Both the position numbers and the translations under genes were made by a program. Source: Actinomycetes bacterium (GTDB taxonomy: Bacteria; Actinomycetota; Acidimicrobiia; Acidimicrobiales; JAJZJN01). Taken from it: DNA of 33,295 bases. The notes under the pieces were generated by a model that made no database searches, was not told the DNA's origin, and saw only the letters and a list, made by a program, of their open reading frames with translations. The stretch spans positions 1-33,295 of the forward strand of contig JAJZJN010000011.1 of NCBI GenBank assembly GCA_021851165.1. Reading direction: 5' to 3'. This document shows, in pieces, positions 16,271 through 25,404 of this stretch. The first letter of the stretch is position 1, and every line of letters starts with the position of its first letter.

Positions 16271-18220
16271 CTATGGCGCCAGCCCAGCGACGTGCTCGCG
16301 TCCCGGTGTCGGAGCGAAGAACGCCTCAGCCATAGGCCCCGACCAGCGGGGGTCTGTCTTTCCTGTCTCGTAGCACTGCTCCAGATGTGCCATCCATGCC
16401 AGGCTCTCATCCAGTCCTCCTGGCCGATTGCGGGCCAGCCACAGATCGCGATGGGTCTCCTTCACTCGTCCGAGGAGTTGTCTCAGATGCGCACGGGTGC
16501 TCGCGGATACCGACTCCAAGGTGCCGTCGCCGTCGAGCCGAGCCCGGGCATCCTCGCAGCAAAGCGAGACGAGGTCGGCCCCTGTCTTCAGCTCCTCCAC
16601 CACGAGCCCACCACCGGCGCGGCGAGGAATTGCCGATGCCGCACGGCGCACCTCGCTGTCGATGCCGGCTTCCACCGCCAAGAGATGATCCGCCGTGAGT
16701 CCTTGGGTGAGCGCCATGCCGACGGGGAGCTGGGGGAAGTAGAAGTTCATCACAAGTGTCGACATGTTGGGGAAGCGCAGTGGCACGCTTGAGTAAACGT
16801 CGCCGAGAGCGATCAGGCTGCGTGACAGGTTCCTCGTTGGATCATCGAAACCGTGCAGGTCCAGCGCTGTAACCAGCCACTCCCTCTCCGCTGCCTGGCT
16901 GTCGCCAAGCGGGCCGGTACCGGCCGACCACGCGCGGGCGGCGCCGTAGGCGAAACCAGGCTCCGACACCGGCTGGTACTGGATATGGCCGAAGTCCCCC
17001 CAGTCGGTGAGGAGGTAGCCGGTGGCTCCGTGAGCAATTCCCTGATCGGCGGCCTCGGCACAGTTGGCCATCATGTTCGTGGTCCTTCCCAAGATCGACA
17101 GCCAGCTGGAGGTTCCCGGGCATACCCATGCCTGGTGCCCAGCGTGCCTCAGCGCGTCAAGCCGCTCGGCGAAGGGATGACCGGCGTCGTAACCCCATTC
17201 GCACACAGTCACGCGCTCTGGCAGCTCATGGAGCACGTCGGGGTGGAGCGCCAAGACGTCACCCCACACCAGCATCTCGTGGCCGGCGAGCTCAGGCAGG
17301 CTCCGAAGGCTCTGGAGCCAGGTGACATAGTCGTCGACCCGACCGGGGGGAAGCTCCCATGGCTCGTCCAGGCCGACGTGGACCCTCGGGCTTGTGAAAT
17401 GGGGGAGTAGCTCGCCGAGAAGCTCCCTCACCAGGTCCATGGAGCCGTGCCTGGTGGGATCGACGGTGCTCGGTGGCCGCCTCAGGCCGAATGGGTCATC
17501 GAAGCCTTCCGGCTGCAACGCCAGATCGCGGTAGCGAGAGTGAACGAGCCAGCGCTCCATGTGGCCGAGGCAATTCTGGTTCGCCACCAGCTCCACGAAG
17601 CGCTTGGCGCAGTAGGCGTCGAGTGCCTCTATCTCCTCGGCGCTGAACGGGCTCGAATCTCGCCAGACCTCACTGTGGTTCTTATAGGAGAAGGAATGCT
17701 CGGTGTACAACTGGAGCTGGTTGAACTTCCACGATGCCAGCCTGTCCACGAGATCGTAGACGGTTTCCATGGTGGGTACCTTGCAGCGCGATACGTCAAG
17801 CATTACTCCCCGTAGCGCGAAATCCGGCCAGTCTTCGATATCGCATGCCGGGAGCAGCTGGGCACTGAGGTCATCCTCGCCTGGGCAGGCACGTGAGCGG
17901 GCACCACCGCCAGCATCGTCGGCGCGCCTGGCGGGCTGGTCGTGCCTCCTGGCCCGGATGCCGTGGCGGAGCTGATCGAGCGTGGTGTTCGCATAGAAGG
18001 CGCCGGCCATATCGGCAGCCTCGATGAATATGCCGGAATCTCCCAACCGCAGCCGGTATCCCTGTGCTGGCAGAGACCTGTCGATACTGACCCGTGGAGC
18101 GGTGTCGTGCACCATGCCCGTGTGCATGGTTACCCGCTTGGGTGGCGGGAGCAGTGGGGGCAGGGAGCGCCGTCCTCCCGGTGCCCCGGGCATCCCACCC
18201 TGACTCATCTGGCTTGTCAC
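16271..18220 (-). CDS. Glycoside hydrolase family 20 (beta-N-acetylhexosaminidase-like)
   Basis: IEDWPDFALRGVMLDVSRCKVPTMETVYDLVDRLASWKFNQLQLYTEHSF and the H-x-G-x-D-E catalytic motif HVGLDEPWEL. Confidence 0.82.
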   Translation of the reverse strand: MTSQMSQGGMPGAPGGRRSLPPLLPPPKRVTMHTGMVHDTAPRVSIDRSLPAQGYRLRLGDSGIFIEAADMAGAFYANTTLDQLRHGIRARRHDQPARRADDAGGGARSRACPGEDDLSAQLLPACDIEDWPDFALRGVMLDVSRCKVPTMETVYDLVDRLASWKFNQLQLYTEHSFSYKNHSEVWRDSSPFSAEEIEALDAYCAKRFVELVANQNCLGHMERWLVHSRYRDLALQPEGFDDPFGLRRPPSTVDPTRHGSMDLVRELLGELLPHFTSPRVHVGLDEPWELPPGRVDDYVTWLQSLRSLPELAGHEMLVWGDVLALHPDVLHELPERVTVCEWGYDAGHPFAERLDALRHAGHQAWVCPGTSSWLSILGRTTNMMANCAEAADQGIAHGATGYLLTDWGDFGHIQYQPVSEPGFAYGAARAWSAGTGPLGDSQAAEREWLVTALDLHGFDDPTRNLSRSLIALGDVYSSVPLRFPNMSTLVMNFYFPQLPVGMALTQGLTADHLLAVEAGIDSEVRRAASAIPRRAGGGLVVEELKTGADLVSLCCEDARARLDGDGTLESVSASTRAHLRQLLGRVKETHRDLWLARNRPGGLDESLAWMAHLEQCYETGKTDPRWSGPMAEAFFAPTPGREHVAGLAP

Positions 18221-19713
18221 GTTCTTGCTGGCCGGGATGACGCCCGTGCCCCGGTCTTACGCGAACGCCCCCTAGGGGGTGGGCCAGGAGCGATGCCTGC
18301 CAGCGTGGCTGGCCCGAGACCAGCTGCCTGCATCAGCTCGTCGAGTGCCGTCGGTATGCCAGAGGCTATGTCGCCCACGCCGGGCAGAGCGTCCGGGCAG
18401 GCCATGATCCCCCAGTTGAGCACGCCTCTGTAACTCATGACCGTGATGTTGAGGCCCGCGCCGTCCATGATCGGGCCCAATGGGAACCCGGCCACCATCT
18501 CGGCCCCCCCGAAGTAAAGCGGGAAGTCCGGGCCCGGGACGTTGGAGACTATCAAGGTGTATATGGGGCGGTGGTGCTCGGCCAGCTTCAAGCGCGTGTA
18601 GGCGCGCACTGCTGCGGAGAACAGGTTCGGCGTGGCGTGCTCCGCCCAATCCTGGAGTACGTCAGCCCCAAGGGCCTGGTGCTCCTGCTTGGCGTCCTTG
18701 GTGCTGTCATGGATGGCCGCCAGGCGCTCGAGCGGGTCTGCTATGTGGCTTGGCAGGGCCACCCACATCGCAGAGATCTTATTGGAGCCCGGCACCTGAT
18801 GCGTAGAGGGCTGAACAGATACCGGCACCGTAGCAACCAGAGGCTGATCGGGAAGCTCATTGCCGACGAGCAGGAACTGCCTTAGCGCTCCGGCGCATAC
18901 TGCGAGAACCACGTCGTTCACCGTGGTGCCCATCGCCCGCTTGAGGCGCTTGGCGTCATCGAGGCTCGTCGATGCGAAGACCACCTTCCGGCGCCCTGTG
19001 ATCGAGGCATTGATGGAGGTCCGGGGCGCAGTGAGGGGCAGGGCAGCCCTTCCGGCGCCAGGTCCCTGGCGGATACGCCGGACATCGAGCACCGCCCGCC
19101 CCGTTCGCCACGCGAGCTTCGTGACCTCGACCGGGCGCACGAGGCGTGCGGCGAGTGCCTGGGTCACCAGGGCCATGCCTGACGGGACAGCACCATCGGT
19201 GTCGGGTGGTGATACCGGCTTGCGTGGGGGAGGGTCAGGTTCGAGGTCGAACAACTCAGTGAGCAACTCTGCGCCCGAGACCCCGTCGATCGTTGCGTGA
19301 TGGATCTTGGTGATCAGGGCAATGTTGCCGCCCTCGAGGCCTTCTACCACGTACATCTCCCACAGCGGCTTCGAGCGGTCGAGCTGGCGGCTACAGATGT
19401 CCCCTACCATCTCCGCGAGCTGGGCAAGGTTGCCGGGCACTGGCAGGGCCACCCTCCGCAAGTGGTATGTGATGTCGAATGCCGGGTCGTCCACCCAGTA
19501 AGGATGACCAAGCCGGAAGGGAACTTCGACTAGCTTCCTGCGGAACACCGGAGCGAGCGACAACCGGCTTGATACGAGGTCCCGGACCTTGTCGAATGAA
19601 TAGCCGCCCGAGACGGTCGAGGGGTCGAACACCGCTGCCATGGAAACATGCATGTGAAGGATCGGCGTCTCGAGGTACAAGAAGCTGGCATCGAGCCCGC
19701 TCAGTCGTTTCAT
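18217..19713 (-). CDS. Wax ester synthase/diacylglycerol acyltransferase (WS/DGAT family)
   Basis: MKRLSGLDASFLYLETPILHMHVSMAAVFDPS, catalytic HHATIDG, TVNDVVLAVCAGALRQFL, SNVPGPDFPLYFGGAEM. Start set at ATG 19713. Confidence 0.95.
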   Translation of the reverse strand: MKRLSGLDASFLYLETPILHMHVSMAAVFDPSTVSGGYSFDKVRDLVSSRLSLAPVFRRKLVEVPFRLGHPYWVDDPAFDITYHLRRVALPVPGNLAQLAEMVGDICSRQLDRSKPLWEMYVVEGLEGGNIALITKIHHATIDGVSGAELLTELFDLEPDPPPRKPVSPPDTDGAVPSGMALVTQALAARLVRPVEVTKLAWRTGRAVLDVRRIRQGPGAGRAALPLTAPRTSINASITGRRKVVFASTSLDDAKRLKRAMGTTVNDVVLAVCAGALRQFLLVGNELPDQPLVATVPVSVQPSTHQVPGSNKISAMWVALPSHIADPLERLAAIHDSTKDAKQEHQALGADVLQDWAEHATPNLFSAAVRAYTRLKLAEHHRPIYTLIVSNVPGPDFPLYFGGAEMVAGFPLGPIMDGAGLNITVMSYRGVLNWGIMACPDALPGVGDIASGIPTALDELMQAAGLGPATLAGIAPGPPPRGRSRKTGARASSRPART

Positions 19714-19770
19714 CGACGCCTCACCGCCGGGGTGTTTCCAGCCGGGGCCACGTTGAGCGAGGATGGGCAC

Positions 19771-21021
19771 ATGCCCTGGGTGTTCATGGCGGTGGCTCTC
19801 GTCGGTCTGGTCTTCGTGCTCAATGCCTACGTCCCCCCTCGCCTCGAGGCGATTGCCGTTCCGAGCTTCTTCGCCGGCTGGGTTACCGGCGAGCTCCCTG
19901 TGCAGCACATAGTCTGGCAGGTGGGTGCGACGGTCGCCTTCGGACTGCTGGGGGCATTCCGCTCGTGGCCTGGCTGGGTGGGCTGTGGTGCCGCCGTGGT
20001 GGGATGGGCGGGCTTGGCGGGGCTTGCTGTGGCCGGCAAGCATTCGGCTACGATCATCGCGGCTGCCGAGGAGCCGGGAGAGGCTGTAACCGGCGAGTCC
20101 AGGAGGGGGGAGACGCCCTCACCGAACAGCGGGTCAGAGACTATGTGGCACTGGCCCCGTCTGGCCTTCCCGCTGCCCGTCAGGCCTTCGGAGATCGAGA
20201 TGACGGCCGGGATCGACTATGCAGGCGACGGGATGGCACGGCACCGGCTTGACGTTCTGCACCGACGTGACATGTCGCTGCCGGGTCCGGTCCTGATCTA
20301 TGTCCACGGTGGAGCCTGGATCATGGGAAACAAGAGGCAGCAGGGGCTCCCCATGCTTTACGAGATGGCGCGGAGGGGATGGGTGTGCGTGAAGATCAAC
20401 TACCGACTGAGTCCCAGGGCCACCTGGCCTGATCACATAGTCGACTGCAAGCGCGCCGTGTCGTGGGTTCGGGCCAATGTGGCGGCTTACGGGGGTGATC
20501 CTCGCTTTGTGGCCATTAGCGGCGGATCGGCCGGAGGGCAGCTGTGCTCGCTCGTGGCTCTCACGTCCGGGGACCCCTTGTTCCAGCCGGGCTTCGAGCA
20601 CGATGACGCCTCTGTCGACGCATGTGTCGCGCTTTACGGCGTGTACGACATGACGGGGTACGCCGCGACGTCTTACAGCCGAGAGCTGGTGCGGCTTCTG
20701 GAGAAGATCGTGTTCAAGTCCCGGCTAGCAGACAATCCAGTGCTGTTCGAACGGGCCTCGCCGGTGAAGCGAGTGACAGCAGGCGCACCGCCGTTCTATG
20801 TCGTCCACGGGGCTAACGACACCCTGGTTCCCGTCATCGAGGCCAGGCGGTTCGTCGCACAACTGCGGGCGGTGTCAGGCTCTTCCGTGACTTACGTCGA
20901 GCTTCCCCTGGCCCAGCATGCTTTTGACGTTCTCCCTTCCATGCGGTGCGCCAACGTGGTGGCCGGCGTGACGAGGTTCCTGGAGCGGACCAGGCAGAGT
21001 TGCAGCTCCCGGAGTGCTTGA
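19771..21021 (+). CDS. Alpha/beta hydrolase (esterase/HSL-like) with hydrophobic N-terminal region
   Basis: VLIYVHGGAWIMGNKR, FVAISGGSAGGQLCSLVAL, VVHGANDTLVPV, QHAFDVL; N-terminal hydrophobic segments. TTG 19753 is an alternative start. Confidence 0.88.
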   Translation: MPWVFMAVALVGLVFVLNAYVPPRLEAIAVPSFFAGWVTGELPVQHIVWQVGATVAFGLLGAFRSWPGWVGCGAAVVGWAGLAGLAVAGKHSATIIAAAEEPGEAVTGESRRGETPSPNSGSETMWHWPRLAFPLPVRPSEIEMTAGIDYAGDGMARHRLDVLHRRDMSLPGPVLIYVHGGAWIMGNKRQQGLPMLYEMARRGWVCVKINYRLSPRATWPDHIVDCKRAVSWVRANVAAYGGDPRFVAISGGSAGGQLCSLVALTSGDPLFQPGFEHDDASVDACVALYGVYDMTGYAATSYSRELVRLLEKIVFKSRLADNPVLFERASPVKRVTAGAPPFYVVHGANDTLVPVIEARRFVAQLRAVSGSSVTYVELPLAQHAFDVLPSMRCANVVAGVTRFLERTRQSCSSRSA

Positions 21022-21936
21022 CGATCCGTCGGACGCACCAGGGGCAGGGCTGGACGCACCAGGGGCAGGGCTGGACGCACCAGGGGCAGGGCTGGGTGAT
21101 GAGCCGACAATGGTCGGAGGCAGCAGGCCTGTGATGGCACCCAGCGCATTTCCGGCGGTGCTCGTAACTGCCTTGATAGTGCTCGTAATGGCGGCGCTAG
21201 AAATTGATTGCGAATTGGAAGGTATTGCCGTCTGTGGCACCCGCGTTGGCTGCGTCGAAGACGTGTAGCCGGTGCCGGCCTGTGTGCCGGCCACGGGTGT
21301 GGCCGTCGATGCCTGGGGGGCGGAGGTCTCCGGGAGGTGATGCCGGGCTACCGCCGTCGCTTGGGCCCCATCCATCGCTTCCCTGGCTGTTCGGTTTCCA
21401 GTCGGATGGGGGAATACCGCGTGAGTCGACGTCCTGTCGGTGCCTGTGGGCAGGCCGAGGTCTGACGCGATCTGGCGAATTGGCACGGGGAGCTTCACCA
21501 ACCCGGATGCGGCCACGGCCGTCGTGCCTGTCAGCGCGAGCAGTGCCGCGGTGGCGAGGGAGCCGACAGCGTAAGGCAATCCTCTTCTCCTCGGTCGGCG
21601 CCCGACTGGCAGCGTCGTTATCGCCCCGGCCACTTCGTTCTCGCTGCTGCCGGCTGACTGGCGAGCCAGGACCCGCCGCTCCAGCGCGACGAGCTCGGCG
21701 TAGCCTGGTGCGAGATCAACGAGCGCTGGTGGCGACAGAGCATGTCTCAGAGTGTCCAGCACGGGCATGTCCGAGAGCTCGTCGAGACCCGCCAGCCAAT
21801 CTGCCGCGAGGAGCAGCTCTATGTCGTCGAGCAGGTCACAGGCAGACAGCTTCTCGGTGAGGGTCGTAGGCCGCCGATACGTCGGATGTTCTGGACGAGA
21901 CGCCGGGGGTGGTGGGTTTCGCGGCGGCTCACGCAT
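20875..21936 (-). CDS. Putative membrane anti-sigma factor/ECF-associated protein with Pro/Ser-rich C-terminal region
   Basis: ATG at 21936 overlaps the sigma stop by 8 nt; cytoplasmic-like N-terminus, one TM (GLPYAVGSLATAALLALTGTTAVAASGLV), then low-complexity S/T/P/A-rich tail with SPAPGAS repeats. Role inferred from gene order. Confidence 0.6.
   Translation of the reverse strand: MREPPRNPPPPASRPEHPTYRRPTTLTEKLSACDLLDDIELLLAADWLAGLDELSDMPVLDTLRHALSPPALVDLAPGYAELVALERRVLARQSAGSSENEVAGAITTLPVGRRPRRRGLPYAVGSLATAALLALTGTTAVAASGLVKLPVPIRQIASDLGLPTGTDRTSTHAVFPHPTGNRTAREAMDGAQATAVARHHLPETSAPQASTATPVAGTQAGTGYTSSTQPTRVPQTAIPSNSQSISSAAITSTIKAVTSTAGNALGAITGLLPPTIVGSSPSPAPGASSPAPGASSPAPGASDGSSSTPGAATLPGPLQEPRHAGHHVGAPHGRENVKSMLGQGKLDVSHGRA
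21031..21093. repeat. Three perfect 21-nt tandem repeats
   Basis: GGACGCACCAGGGGCAGGGCT x3 at 21031, 21052 and 21073; on the minus strand encodes SPAPGAS repeats. Confidence 0.97.
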
Positions 21937-22546
21937 GGTGACCCTCCAATGCGAAGGTCCGGAGCCTGCCAAGAGCGCGCATCTGCGCCATTCGGACGGT
22001 ACTCGGCTTCTTGCCTAGGGCCTCGGCTACTTCGTCGGAGCTCAGTCCCGCGACCACCCGTAGCTCGAGCACCTCCTGCTCGTCTGGATCGAGCCGCCTG
22101 AAGGCCTGGCGTACGCGCCAGACCTCTTCGTCGGCGAGCAGGGCGGCGTCGGGGGCCGGATCGTGGCTTGGCAGCTCGACCGGCATCTCGTCGAGAGACT
22201 GGTCGGCATGTCTATAGCGCGCGTGCAGGCAGTCGGCTACCACATTGCGGCATATCCCGAACAGCCATGGCGTGAAAGCACCGTCCCCGGCGCTGAACCT
22301 GTTGATGCCGGCCACAGCCCTTGCCATGGTCTCGGCGACGGCTTCCCTGGCATCATCGGTATTGCCCAGCCGGTGGTATGCATATCGGATGAGCCTGGGA
22401 TAGGAGTGCCGGTACAGCGAGCTCCAGCAGGCTGTATCCCCGCGTCTGGCTCCGTCGACCAGGTTGGTCGATACGCCGGTGTCGTATGCCGTCTCCACTG
22501 GAGCATCCCGCCGGCGCCGCTCTTCTAGTCCCACGATGGTCCTCAC
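21929..22546 (-). CDS. ECF-type RNA polymerase sigma-70 factor
   Basis: Region 2 WSSLYRHSYPRLIRYAYHRLGNTDDAREAVAETMARAVAGINRF...PWLFGICRNVVADCLHAR and region 4 LDPDEQEVLELRVVAGLSSDEVAEALGKKPSTVRMAQMRALGRLR. Start GTG 22546 preferred (GAGAGGGG upstream); 22561 possible. Confidence 0.93.
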   Translation of the reverse strand: MRTIVGLEERRRRDAPVETAYDTGVSTNLVDGARRGDTACWSSLYRHSYPRLIRYAYHRLGNTDDAREAVAETMARAVAGINRFSAGDGAFTPWLFGICRNVVADCLHARYRHADQSLDEMPVELPSHDPAPDAALLADEEVWRVRQAFRRLDPDEQEVLELRVVAGLSSDEVAEALGKKPSTVRMAQMRALGRLRTFALEGHHA

Positions 22547-22593
22547 TGCGACCCCTCTCACTTGTCACCACTGGAAGCGGTAACGGAGCTACC

Positions 22594-22645
22594 CAGAGCG
22601 TCTTGCGAAATAAATCACTTAAAAAAGTGACTTACTCACGCTCTG
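22594..22645. promoter_or_regulatory. Nested inverted repeat in an AT-rich island between valS and the sigma gene
   Basis: Outer arms CAGAGCGT (22594-22601)/ACGCTCTG (22638-22645); inner arms TCACTT (22615-22620)/AAGTGA (22625-22630) with AAAA loop. Confidence 0.6.
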
Positions 22646-22744
22646 CGCGAAAAACACGGAGTGCGCGCGTGGAATGGTTGACCCGTCCGGGCAAGACGCC
22701 GGGGGGCGAGTCCGGAGGATGCCCTGGCGGCAGCCTGCGGTCGA

Positions 22745-25384
22745 TCAGACCTCGTCTGCGAGCTCGACCGTGACCTCCAGGTGTGGCCCAGGTCTCGTGA
22801 GCATCTCGACCACTCCCCCGGCTTCGCGCAGGTCACCCTCAGCCTCGGCCAGGCTGGCAAGGCGGTCTGGCGAGTCGACCACGACGAGACGGGCAACCGG
22901 AGCGCGCATCGAGCGCTTGGATCCACTCTTCTCCCTGCGAATGGCGCCGAGGATCTCCGTAGCGATGTCGAGCACGGTGGCATCTCCCGGAGTCGTCGCG
23001 GCTGGCATCTCTGCCAGATCGGGCCATGGCGACCGGTGCACCGACCCCTCGTGCCACCATGACCAGACCTCCTCGGTGACGAAGGGCAGGAATGGTGCCA
23101 GGAGGCGCAGCTGGACGGACAGTGCCAAGGCGAGAGCTCCCCTGGCGCTCGCAGGTCCTGCGAGCGAGGGGTCATCGTACGAACGAGCCTTTACTAGCTC
23201 CAGGTAGTCGTCACAGAACGACCAGAAGAACGCCTCGGTCACCTGGAGTGCACGGGCATAGTCGAGATCGTCGAATGCGCTGGTGGCCTCGGACACGACG
23301 ACGGCGAGCCTGGAAAGCATGGCGAGGTCGAGTGGCTCGCTGATTGCAGCGGCGGCGGGGACCTCGCTGTCCGCAAGGCGTGACAGGACGAAGCGGGAGG
23401 CGTTGAGCACCTTGATCGCCAGGCGCCTGCCCACCTTCATCTGCCCTTCGTCTACGGCAGTGTCCACGCCTGGGCGTCCGGAGGCGGCCCAGTAGCGGAC
23501 GGCGTCGGCCCCGTGGGTCTGAAGCAGCGGGAGCGGTGTGACCACGTTACCCTTGGACTTGGACATCTTCTTCCGGTCGGGGTCGAGCACCCATCCTGAT
23601 ATCGCTGCATCCGACCATGGCAGGCAGCCGTGGGCCAGCTCCGAGCGGACGATCGTCGAGAACAGCCAGGTTCTGATGATCTCGTGGCTCTGTGGCCGCA
23701 GGTTCATCGGGAAGACTCGGGCGAACAGGTCCGGGTCGTCTTCGAAGCGGCCTGCTATCTGGGGGGTGAGCGACGAGGTGGCCCAGGTGTCCATCACGTC
23801 AGGGTCGCCGATGAAGCCACCCGGAGCACCCCGCTGATCCTCGTTGTAGCCATCCGGGACAGCGTCGGAGGGGTCCATGGGCAGCTGGTCCTCAGCCGGG
23901 AGGATAGGATGGTCGTAGTCGACGGACCCGTCGGCGCTGACGGGGTACCACAGCGGGAAAGGTACGCCGAAGAAACGCTGCCGGCTCACGTTCCAATCCG
24001 AGCTGAGCCCTTCTACCCAGGACTGGTAGCGGTGCTCCATGTACGGGGGATGCCAGTGCAACTCCTTGCCGCGCTCGGCAAGGCGGTCGCGTAGGTCAAG
24101 AGTGCGTATATACCATTGGCGGCTGGACACGATCTCGAGTGGTCGTTCGCCGCGTTCGTAGAACTTCACCGCGTGGACGATCGGCCGTGGATCGCCTATC
24201 AGCGATGCCGAGGATGCGAGCATCTCGACGATCAGCTTCCGAGCCTGGGCTGCGGTGCGCCCCTGGATCGTCGAGTATGCCCTCGTCGCTGATTCCGGGT
24301 TGGTGCATTCCCATCCAGCTTCCCCCCATTCCACGGCACCGAGCCTGCCGTCTCGCCCGAGCAGCGTACGGGTGGGCAGCTCCAGGTCGCGCCACCACAC
24401 CACGTCAGTGACGTCACCGAACGTGCAAACCATGGCTATTCCGGATCCCTTGTCCGGTTCGGCAAGGGGGTGGGCCACTATGGGAACCCGTACGCCGAAC
24501 AATGGGGTGAGTGCCTCTGTGCCGAACAGCGGTCGGTAGCGCTCGTCATCCGGGTGCGCGACGAGTGCCACGCATGCTGGCAGCAACTCGGGTCGAGTGG
24601 TCTCGATCTCTACCCATGTTGCGCGGCCGCCCGCCCCGCCGGCCAGCTGGAATCGCAGACGATGGTAGGCGCCCGGCACTTCCCGGTCCTCCATCTCGGC
24701 CTGCGACACGGCGGTCTGGAAGTCCACATCCCACAGGGTCGGAGCCTCTGCCAAGTAGGCATGGCCATTCTTGACGAGCCGCAGGAAGGCCCGCTGCGAG
24801 GTGCGCTGTGCTCTCTCGCCTACGGTCGAGTAGGTGTGACCCCAGTCGACAGAGAGCCCAAGGGTGCGCCATAGGTGCTCGAATGCCTGCTCGTCCCGGG
24901 CGGTCAAGCGTTCGCAGAGCTCGACAAAGTCCGGCCGCGAGATGGGGACGGGCTCTTTGCCCGGCGACTCCGGGGGGGAGAAGCCCGCTTGGCGCCTGAG
25001 GCTCGGATCGCACCGGACGCCGAAGTACTGCTGGACCCTGCGCTCGGTTGGCAGTCCGTTGTCGTCCCAGCCCATCGGATAGAAGACCTCGTCACCGCGC
25101 ATTCTCCTGTAGCGAGCCACGGCGTCGGTATGCGTATAGGAAAACACATGGCCGACGTGCAAAGAGCCCGAGACTGTAGGCGGCGGGGTATCGATGGCAA
25201 AGACGCGTTCGGGAGCCGCGAACCGGTCGAAGCGGTACGTGCCAGCCTCCTCCCACCTGGCAGCCCACTTGGCCTCGATGCCATCCAAGGTCGGGCGGTC
25301 GGGAACGTCGGGCGGAAGCGCTGTGGCAGGAAGCGTGCTGCGGCTGGTGCCGTCTGGGCCAGGAGGTGTAGCTGTTGAGTCCAC
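22745..25384 (-). CDS. valS: Valyl-tRNA synthetase
   Basis: TPPPTVSGSLHVGHVFSYTHTDAVARYRRMRG, PMGWDDNGLPTERRVQ, KKMSKSKGNVVTPLPLL; about 879 aa. Confidence 0.96.
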   Translation of the reverse strand: MDSTATPPGPDGTSRSTLPATALPPDVPDRPTLDGIEAKWAARWEEAGTYRFDRFAAPERVFAIDTPPPTVSGSLHVGHVFSYTHTDAVARYRRMRGDEVFYPMGWDDNGLPTERRVQQYFGVRCDPSLRRQAGFSPPESPGKEPVPISRPDFVELCERLTARDEQAFEHLWRTLGLSVDWGHTYSTVGERAQRTSQRAFLRLVKNGHAYLAEAPTLWDVDFQTAVSQAEMEDREVPGAYHRLRFQLAGGAGGRATWVEIETTRPELLPACVALVAHPDDERYRPLFGTEALTPLFGVRVPIVAHPLAEPDKGSGIAMVCTFGDVTDVVWWRDLELPTRTLLGRDGRLGAVEWGEAGWECTNPESATRAYSTIQGRTAAQARKLIVEMLASSASLIGDPRPIVHAVKFYERGERPLEIVSSRQWYIRTLDLRDRLAERGKELHWHPPYMEHRYQSWVEGLSSDWNVSRQRFFGVPFPLWYPVSADGSVDYDHPILPAEDQLPMDPSDAVPDGYNEDQRGAPGGFIGDPDVMDTWATSSLTPQIAGRFEDDPDLFARVFPMNLRPQSHEIIRTWLFSTIVRSELAHGCLPWSDAAISGWVLDPDRKKMSKSKGNVVTPLPLLQTHGADAVRYWAASGRPGVDTAVDEGQMKVGRRLAIKVLNASRFVLSRLADSEVPAAAAISEPLDLAMLSRLAVVVSEATSAFDDLDYARALQVTEAFFWSFCDDYLELVKARSYDDPSLAGPASARGALALALSVQLRLLAPFLPFVTEEVWSWWHEGSVHRSPWPDLAEMPAATTPGDATVLDIATEILGAIRREKSGSKRSMRAPVARLVVVDSPDRLASLAEAEGDLREAGGVVEMLTRPGPHLEVTVELADEV

Positions 25385-25404
25385 GATCGGGTTACCGTAC
25401 CTGA

